From contig NZ_APNK01000029.1 of the NCBI RefSeq assembly GCF_000732535.1, positions 1-44,589 of the forward strand: 44,589 nt of DNA, read 5' to 3'. A program made the translations under genes and the position numbers. Positions 39,461-44,589 of the stretch are shown one piece after another (the first letter of the stretch is position 1; every line of letters starts with the position of its first letter). The notes beneath the pieces were generated by a model, which was not told the DNA's origin, ran no database searches, and saw nothing but the letters and a program-made list of their open reading frames with translations. The stretch is from Salinisphaera hydrothermalis C41B8 (GTDB lineage: Bacteria; Pseudomonadota; Gammaproteobacteria; Nevskiales; Salinisphaeraceae).

Positions 39461-40795
39461 TTAGCGGGCGGTCAATTGTAAATAAATTCCGTCCGCCGGC
39501 CTTAGATTGATGGCCGATTCGATCGCTGGTTCGCCCTTGCCGAGCCAGGTGGGCGTGAAGCGACGCAGGAGTATCGCCAGATGCAGGCGCATCTCGGTGG
39601 CCGCCAGATGTTCGCCCACGCAATGCCGCGGGCCGGCCGCGAACGGCATATAGGCCAGACGATGGCCGGGCTCGTTGGTGTGCGTGAAGCGGTCCGGATC
39701 GAAGCGCTCGGGCTGGTGCCAGTAGCCGGCATGACGCTGGAGGAGATAGGGGCTGATGAAAACCTGGGTGCCGGCGGCGATCGTATGCTCGCCCAGGGGC
39801 TGGTCGACGAGCGCGCGGCGCGACAATAGCCAGCCCGGCGGGTACAGCCGCAGTACTTCGGCGATCACGCGATCGGTATAAGCCAGCGTTTCACGGTCGT
39901 TGCCGCCGCTGGCGCGCAGCGTGGCCTCGTCGAGCGCGTCGACCTCGGCCTGGATCGTCGCGCAAACGTCGGGATGGGCCGCGATCAGATACCAGGCGAA
40001 GGCCAGCGCGCTGGCCGTGGTTTCGTGCCCGGCGACGATCAATGTCATCACCTCGTCAATCAGCGCCGCCCGGCTCATGGGTTGGTCATCGCGGTCGCGC
40101 GCAGTCAGGAGGTGGCCGAGGAAATCGAAGGCACGCTCGCCGTTATCGGCCAGCCGGCGTTCGATGATGTCGCCCACGGTCTTTTTCAGGCGATGGAAAC
40201 GGGCCGCGAAGCGCAGATTGCGCTCGGGTTCTTCGGTGAGCAGCGCGAACGGGTTCTCGCCGTCGGCCACCAGGCGATCGTAGTCGGCGCCGAAGATGGA
40301 TTTGAGCACGATCACCAGCGTCAGCTCGCTGGTGCCGGCTTCGGCCTCCACCGGTGCGCCGTCTGCCGCGGGCTGCGCCCAGCGCTCGGCGAGCGCGCGA
40401 TTCTCTTCGAAGATCATGGCGTTGAAATCGGCCAGGCTGCGCGGCCGGAACGCCGGCTGCATCATGCGCCGCTGGCGGGCCCAGAAATCGCCTTCGCTGA
40501 CCATGATGCCGTTGCCAAGCAGAATCTTGACCCGATCCAGGCCCATGCCCTTGGTATAACCCTGGGCGCGGCGTACGAGTATCTGCTGGGCCAGGGCCGG
40601 GTCGTTGACCACCCAGTGCGCCGGGCCGCGATCGGACGGGACGGCAAACAGATCCCCATAGTCGCGCTGCCAGGCCAGGAGCTGGTGGCGCGTGGCATCG
40701 TTGGGCGCGATCTCGAAAGGCGCCGCCGGGCCGGGCAGCGTACGCACCGTGGCATGATTTCCGGATCGTCCGGCGGGCTCAGGCATCGAAGTCAT
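39461..40795 (-). CDS. Cytochrome P450
   Basis: A 444-residue soluble P450. The I-helix oxygen-activation motif AGHETTA is near residue 255, ExxR (EVLR) near 313, the PERF segment follows, and the heme-thiolate loop FAAGPRHCVGEHLA has Cys392. No transmembrane anchor is present. Substrate class is not fixed by sequence. Sitting directly upstream of an acyl-AMP ligase with its own carrier, it may oxidise a free or carrier-bound fatty acyl chain. No ferredoxin or reductase partner is in the window. ATG 40795 or 40786 is the likely start; a TTG at 40837 is less plausible. Confidence 0.93.
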   Translation of the reverse strand: MTSMPEPAGRSGNHATVRTLPGPAAPFEIAPNDATRHQLLAWQRDYGDLFAVPSDRGPAHWVVNDPALAQQILVRRAQGYTKGMGLDRVKILLGNGIMVSEGDFWARQRRMMQPAFRPRSLADFNAMIFEENRALAERWAQPAADGAPVEAEAGTSELTLVIVLKSIFGADYDRLVADGENPFALLTEEPERNLRFAARFHRLKKTVGDIIERRLADNGERAFDFLGHLLTARDRDDQPMSRAALIDEVMTLIVAGHETTASALAFAWYLIAAHPDVCATIQAEVDALDEATLRASGGNDRETLAYTDRVIAEVLRLYPPGWLLSRRALVDQPLGEHTIAAGTQVFISPYLLQRHAGYWHQPERFDPDRFTHTNEPGHRLAYMPFAAGPRHCVGEHLAATEMRLHLAILLRRFTPTWLGKGEPAIESAINLRPADGIYLQLTAR

Positions 40796-40866
40796 GCCGG
40801 GCGTGGCGGTCTTGCACGGTCGCGATAACCACAACAAAACATCGGAATGGCGTTAAAGAATCGTTT

Positions 40867-41493
40867 ATGCTTGTAGTGTACATCGTTCTCGACGAAGCGC
40901 GCGAGGCGCTTTTTGCCGAACGCCCGGCGGCATGGGCGCCGGCGGCGTATCGCGCGCGTCTGGACGCCATGCGCAGCCGCGAAGCGCGGGCACGGACGAT
41001 GGCCGGTCTATGGCTGCTGGAACAAGGGCTGGGGATGCTCGGGCATGCGCCGGATCATCTTGACGGCCTGGGCTTCGCCGCTGGCGGCCGGCCGCGATTC
41101 GCCGAAGGGCCCGGGTTCAGCATTTCGCACAGCGGGCAGCTGGTCGCTTGTGCGCTGGATGAAGCCGATGTGGTGGGGCTCGATGTGGAACAGCGTCGCG
41201 AGGGGATTTCGCCGCGACTGCAGCAATGGGTGGCCGCCGACGGCGATTTCTTCGACCGCTGGTGCGCCCGCGAGGCCACCGTGAAGGCCAGCGGGCACGT
41301 CGGCCTGGCCCGTATCCGTGCGGTTGTGGTCGACGACGCGATCGCCCGCCTGGACGATCGCGACTGGCATCTGACGTGGTTGTCGCTGGTGCCGGGCTAT
41401 GCCGCCTGCGTGGCCGGCCCGCGTCAATCGCAGCCGGCAGCGATCGAGACGACAAACTGTGAGGCCCTGATTAACCGCGCTCGCGTCGAATGA
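40867..41493 (+). CDS. Sfp-type 4'-phosphopantetheinyl transferase
   Basis: A 208-residue protein with the Sfp/AcpT pattern: FSISHSGQLVACAL, VGLDVEQRR (metal-binding Asp) and FFDRWCAREATVKASG (the W-x3-(K/R)EA-x2-K box). It moves the phosphopantetheine arm of CoA onto a carrier-protein serine. It is divergent from the P450/acyl-AMP ligase operon with a gap of 71 bp, so it is the natural candidate to activate Ser612 of that ligase's carrier domain. The 3' end overlaps the convergent NUDIX gene by 23 nt. Confidence 0.85.
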   Translation: MLVVYIVLDEAREALFAERPAAWAPAAYRARLDAMRSREARARTMAGLWLLEQGLGMLGHAPDHLDGLGFAAGGRPRFAEGPGFSISHSGQLVACALDEADVVGLDVEQRREGISPRLQQWVAADGDFFDRWCAREATVKASGHVGLARIRAVVVDDAIARLDDRDWHLTWLSLVPGYAACVAGPRQSQPAAIETTNCEALINRARVE

Positions 41494-41998
41494 AGTACAA
41501 CCCGGTGTAGATCTTGGGGTCGACCGGCAGGCCCTCGGCCTCGCGGGCGGCCAGCCAGGCATCGACATCGTTCAGGGCGATCGCGTGCACCGTGATGTCC
41601 TCGCTGTCATCGCCGCCGCCGTCGCCGACGCGTTCCAGCTCGTAGGCGCGATAGAACCACAGGGTTTCGCCGGAAAGCCCGGCGCTCGGCGGCCCGCCGG
41701 TCATGTATTCGAGCCGGGCCGGCCGGAATCCGGTTTCCTCTTCGAGTTCGCGGGCGGCAGCCACGGCCAGAGCCTCGTCCTCCTCGCCCGCGATATCGCC
41801 GACCAGGCCGGCGGGCAGTTCCAATACCGGGCCGTTCAGCGCCGGGCGTGGCTGCTCGACCATGAGCAGTTCATCGTCTGGCGTGACGGCGACGATCACC
41901 ACCGCGCCGCGGGCGTTGACTCGTTCGACAAATTCCCAGGTATCAACGCATTGCAGGCGCAAATAATCGCCTTCGTAGAGAGTATGATGATCGGCCAT
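41471..41998 (-). CDS. NUDIX hydrolase, ADP-sugar pyrophosphatase-like
   Basis: A 175-residue protein. The Nudix box reads GEEDEALAVAAARELEEETG, matching GX5EX7REUXEEXGU with one extra residue near its start. LELPAGLVGD before it and ETLWFYRAYELE after it resemble ADP-ribose pyrophosphatase-type enzymes. It likely cleaves a nucleoside diphosphate linked to another moiety. ATG 41998 is preferred over an upstream TTG. It is divergent from purD and convergent, with a short overlap, with the phosphopantetheinyl transferase. Confidence 0.9.
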   Translation of the reverse strand: MADHHTLYEGDYLRLQCVDTWEFVERVNARGAVVIVAVTPDDELLMVEQPRPALNGPVLELPAGLVGDIAGEEDEALAVAAARELEEETGFRPARLEYMTGGPPSAGLSGETLWFYRAYELERVGDGGGDDSEDITVHAIALNDVDAWLAAREAEGLPVDPKIYTGLYFIRRERG

Positions 41999-42193
41999 TG
42001 CGCGCTTCAAATGTAATCGGACGCGCTAGTTTAGAGCTTGTGCGAGACTGCGGCGAGCGTTGCGCTGGGCAGCTTTGCCGTATGTTCTGCTCCGCACGTA
42101 GCGCGCTGCCTTTGCTAAGCTTGCGCCGCGCCGGCGCGCCCGATGGAGCGGGCGGTCGCGGTTCCGATAGCAATCCTCTGGGCCCAACGCATC

Positions 42194-43504
42194 ATGAGCA
42201 ACGCACGACATCGTATTCTCATCGTCGGCGGCGGTGGCCGCGAGCACGCGCTGGCGTGGAAACTGGCCGCATCGCCGCGGGTCGATCATGTGTATGTGGC
42301 GCCCGGCAATGCGGGGACGGCCACCATGGCCGATGTCAGCAATGTCGCCATCGGGGTCGACGAGCTCGATGCGCTGCGCGATTTTGCGCTCGATAACGCC
42401 GTGAGCCTGACCGTGGTCGGGCCCGAGGCGCCGCTGGCCATCGGCATCGTCGATGTATTCGAAGCCGCTGGTCTGGCTTGTTTCGGGCCCAAACAGGCCG
42501 CGGCCGAACTCGAGGCCAGCAAGGCATTCTCGAAGGATTTTCTGGCGCGCCATGCGATCCCGACCGCGGAATACGCCACGTTTGCCGATTATGACGCCGC
42601 AGCGGCTTATATCGAGTCACGCGGCGCGCCGATCGTGATCAAGGCCGACGGTCTGGCGGCCGGCAAGGGCGTCACACTCGCGCATACCGTCGACGAGGCG
42701 CTGGCGTCGGCGCGCGACATGCTCGAGGACAATGCCTTCGGCGATGCCGGCGCGCGTATCGTGGTCGAGGAATTTCTGGTGGGTGAGGAGGCCAGCTTCA
42801 TCGCCATGGTCGACGGCGAGCATATCCTGCCGCTGGCCAGCTCCCAGGACCACAAGGCCGCCTACGACGGCGATACCGGCCCGAATACCGGCGGCATGGG
42901 CGCCTATTCGCCGGCCCCGGTGGTTACCGACGATATCGCTCAGCGGGTGATGAACGAAGTCATGCGCCCGACCGTGGCCGGGCTGGCCGACGACGGTCGG
43001 CCGTTCTCCGGCTTTCTGTACGCCGGGCTGATGATCGACGAGCACGGCGCGCCGCGGGTGCTGGAATTCAACGTCCGCATGGGCGATCCGGAGACCCAGC
43101 CGATCATGATGCGGCTGGAATCGGACCTGGTGGATCTGCTTGAAGCCGCCATCGCCGGGCGGCTGGACACCGTCGAGGCGCGCTGGCGCGAGGACGTCGC
43201 GCTTGGCGTGGTCATGGCAGCGGGCGGCTATCCGGGCGCGTATGCCAAGGGCGACGTGATCGAAGGGCTCGACCGTGCCGTGGCCGAAGATGTCGAAGTC
43301 TTCCACGCCGGTACCGCGCTCGATGACGAGGGCCGGGTGGTGACCAGTGGCGGGCGCGTGTTGTGTGTTTGTGCACTCGGGCGCGACGTGTCCGAGGCCC
43401 AGGAAAAAGCCTATCGCGGCGTCGCCGGCATTCAATGGCCGAACGTCAGCTATCGCCGGGATATCGGTCATCGCGCCATCAATCGGGACAACCCCGCTCG
43501 CTAA
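42194..43504 (+). CDS. purD: Phosphoribosylamine-glycine ligase
   Basis: This 436-residue GAR synthetase carries out the second step of purine synthesis. It has the N-terminal ILIVGGGGREHALAWKLA, ATP-grasp segments VIKADGLAAGKGV and DHKAAYDGDTGPNTGGMGAY, FNVRMGDPETQ and the C-terminal VSYRRDIGHRAI. The full length agrees with the family (about 430). Start is ATG 42194; 17 upstream in-frame residues are not conserved. It is monocistronic here: purH is not adjacent, and a repeat array follows. Confidence 0.97.
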   Translation: MSNARHRILIVGGGGREHALAWKLAASPRVDHVYVAPGNAGTATMADVSNVAIGVDELDALRDFALDNAVSLTVVGPEAPLAIGIVDVFEAAGLACFGPKQAAAELEASKAFSKDFLARHAIPTAEYATFADYDAAAAYIESRGAPIVIKADGLAAGKGVTLAHTVDEALASARDMLEDNAFGDAGARIVVEEFLVGEEASFIAMVDGEHILPLASSQDHKAAYDGDTGPNTGGMGAYSPAPVVTDDIAQRVMNEVMRPTVAGLADDGRPFSGFLYAGLMIDEHGAPRVLEFNVRMGDPETQPIMMRLESDLVDLLEAAIAGRLDTVEARWREDVALGVVMAAGGYPGAYAKGDVIEGLDRAVAEDVEVFHAGTALDDEGRVVTSGGRVLCVCALGRDVSEAQEKAYRGVAGIQWPNVSYRRDIGHRAINRDNPAR

Positions 43505-43573
43505 ACCTTCGGCCGCCTCGCGGTGTCGTGTGGCTTTATCTCTTCGGTCCTCATGACGACACGCCCTAAAGCA

Positions 43574-43675
43574 TTTATCCGCAGATGACGCGGATTGCAC
43601 AGATGGCGGTTAGCCGTTGCAGGCGCGAGTTCGATCGGGGCGCGAACGGCTGTACAGGCTTCGTTTCTTAAGACG
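43574..43675 (+). repeat. CCGCAGAT-type unit, truncated copy A
   Basis: Only the left half is present. It begins TTTATCCGCAGATGACGC, contains CAGATGGCGGTTAGC, and keeps TCGGGGCGCGAACGGCTGTA. It runs straight into the left end of copy B. Confidence 0.65.
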
Positions 43676-43888
43676 CTTATCCGCAGATCGACGCAGATCC
43701 AAGCAGATGGCGGTTAATCGCTGGAGGTGTGAGTGCGATCGGGGCGCGAACTGTTGTGGACGCTTCGCTTCCCAACGAATCCTGCGAATTAGAGCTTTGT
43801 CCGACCCGGTCGCCGGTTAGTGCCCAGAATCCGCTACGCCACGAAAGCACAACCGCATCGGCGTGAATCGGTGCTGATCTGCGGACAG
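43676..43888 (+). repeat. CCGCAGAT-type gene-less unit, copy B
   Basis: This 213-bp unit has a left end CTTATCCGCAGATCGACGC and an inverted right end AATCGGTGCTGATCTGCGGA. The interior aligns along its length with copy C; a shared stretch is CGAAAGCACAACCGCATC. It is MITE-like in size and shape, with the same kind of ends as the GxxExxY unit at 7981-8450. Confidence 0.65.
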
Positions 43889-44004
43889 GTGTTTTGCCGA
43901 ACGAAGCCCGAAAAGCATGATGGCGCCCCGCGTCGTCTAGGTCGAAATATCGGTCCGCTATTCGCGTCATTCGTGTTCATTGGCGGACTGGATTCGTAGC
44001 AGCA

Positions 44005-44103
44005 GTAGGTCGGATTAGCGCGTAGCGCGTAATCCGACGCTCAATCCGCGGGTTTGAAGGCTCGGCTGTCGGATTACGGTGCAAGCACCTAATCCGACCT
44101 ACG
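44005..44103. repeat. GTAGGTCGGATTA palindromic unit, copy 2
   Basis: A 99-bp two-hairpin unit, almost identical to copy 3 (44347) and more diverged from copy 1 (17112), especially in the spacer between the hairpins. It is flanked by GCAGCA on the left and CAACT on the right, as copy 3 is. Confidence 0.85.
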
Positions 44104-44115
44104 CAACTTAAAGCA

Positions 44116-44327
44116 TTCATCCGCAGATGACGCGGATTGCGCAGATGGCGGTTAGCCGTCACAGGCGCGCGTTCGAGCGGGGCGCGAATGGCTGTATGGG
44201 CTTCGTTCCTGATCGGCTCCGCCGACTCGCAAGCTTCATTCGACGCCGCCGCTGGTTAGCGCCTCGAGTCCGCTATGCCGCGAAAGCACAACCGCATCTG
44301 TTTGAATTTGTGTTGATCTGCGGACAG
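44116..44327 (+). repeat. CCGCAGAT-type gene-less unit, copy C
   Basis: This 212-bp unit has a left end TTCATCCGCAGATGACGCGG and an inverted right end AATTTGTGTTGATCTGCGGA. It is homologous to copy B over its whole length, with scattered substitutions and small indels. Confidence 0.65.
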
Positions 44328-44346
44328 ATTTTTTTGCCCAGCAGCA

Positions 44347-44445
44347 GTAGGTCGGATTAGCGCGTAGCGCGTAATCCGACGCTCAACCCGCGGGTTTGAA
44401 GGCTCGGCTGTCGGATTACGGTGCAAGCACCTAATCCGACCTACG
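44347..44445. repeat. GTAGGTCGGATTA palindromic unit, copy 3
   Basis: Starts 342 bp after copy 2 and is nearly identical to it, which suggests a recent segmental duplication of palindromic unit plus CCGCAGAT unit. Confidence 0.85.
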
Positions 44446-44474
44446 CAACTGTATGGGCTTCGTTCCTTAAGACA

Positions 44475-44517
44475 TTTATCCGCAGATAGACGCAGATTGC
44501 GCCGATGGCGGTTAGTC
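44475..44517 (+). repeat. CCGCAGAT-type left end, copy D
   Basis: TTTATCCGCAGATAGACGC is followed by GCCGATGGCGGTTAGTC. Only the left end is recognisable before the sequence diverges near the window edge. Confidence 0.6.
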
Positions 44518-44589
44518 ACCGGGGCACTAGGTGTGTAAACCCACCACATTGTTCACGTTGAGCCGCAGTCGGCTGATCGGTGGTTGATG

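Larger units (their letters stand above)
43505..44589. other. Gene-free repeat array downstream of purD
   Basis: No frame on either strand resembles a protein. The stretch is made of CCGCAGAT-type units (43574, 43676, 44116, 44475) alternating with two GTAGGTCGGATTA palindromic units (44005, 44347). The last 70 bases to the window edge hold nothing I recognise. Confidence 0.7.

Noticed and set aside
43574-44517. CRISPR array
   Set aside because: Repeats are too long, too few and irregularly spaced, no unique spacers of constant length separate them, and no cas genes are nearby. They are two dispersed repeat families.

Overview
This window reads as chromosome from a high-G+C gammaproteobacterium, roughly two-thirds G+C by eye. 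A halophilic or marine lineage near Salinisphaera or the Xanthomonadales is my guess from gene content only. No rRNA, tRNA, phage or CRISPR locus is recognisable. Genes are dense and many neighbours overlap by 4 nt (ATGA/GTGA).

Layout. (1) 94-1558: a 5'-truncated MFS transporter and a small membrane protein. (2) 1977-5194: a two-gene chemosensory operon, a soluble triple-PAS methyl-accepting protein overlapping a triple CheW-domain protein. (3) 5254-9509 (minus): cobalamin-dependent methionine synthase split into two genes. Between them sits a 470-bp inverted-repeat-bounded unit that carries a GxxExxY (PD-(D/E)XK-like) gene. (4) 9681-22990: a cobalamin riboswitch followed by a 13-gene corrinoid uptake and salvage block (btuB, cobO, cbiZ, cobQ, btuC, btuD, cobU, cobT, cobC-type phosphatase, cobS, cbiB, threonine-phosphate decarboxylase, btuF), interrupted between cobU and cobT by about 650 bp of repeat DNA. 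(5) 23040-25776: LysE exporter, a probable acetate-type transporter, a histone-deacetylase-like hydrolase and a small secreted protein. (6) 25845-29898 (minus): pncB-pncA (NAD salvage) and thiC (thiamine). (7) 30058-37449: a DUF374 acyltransferase, then a DeoR regulator, two FAD oxidoreductases, an APC permease and an FGGY kinase, resembling a glycerol-phosphate type catabolic operon. (8) 37471-41493: cytochrome P450 and acyl-AMP ligase with a carrier domain, divergent from a phosphopantetheinyl transferase. (9) 41471-43504: a NUDIX hydrolase and purD. (10) 43505-44589: no gene seen, but an array of two repeat families.

How it fits together. The riboswitch block imports corrinoids (BtuB outer membrane; BtuF/C/D inner membrane), adenosylates them (CobO), opens foreign cobinamides (CbiZ), rebuilds the aminopropanol arm (cobyric acid synthase, CbiB, threonine-phosphate decarboxylase) and attaches a lower ligand (CobU, CobT, CobS). 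The adjacent MetH is an obvious consumer of the product.

The most unusual signal is the repeat family with the core CCGCAGAT. It forms the inverted ends of the GxxExxY unit inside the metH locus. It recurs as gene-less units of about 212 bp, with the same kind of inverted ends, in the array at the right edge of the window. GAT triplets inside these ends are phased at 9-10 bp. This looks like a small nuclease-like-gene element with non-autonomous relatives.
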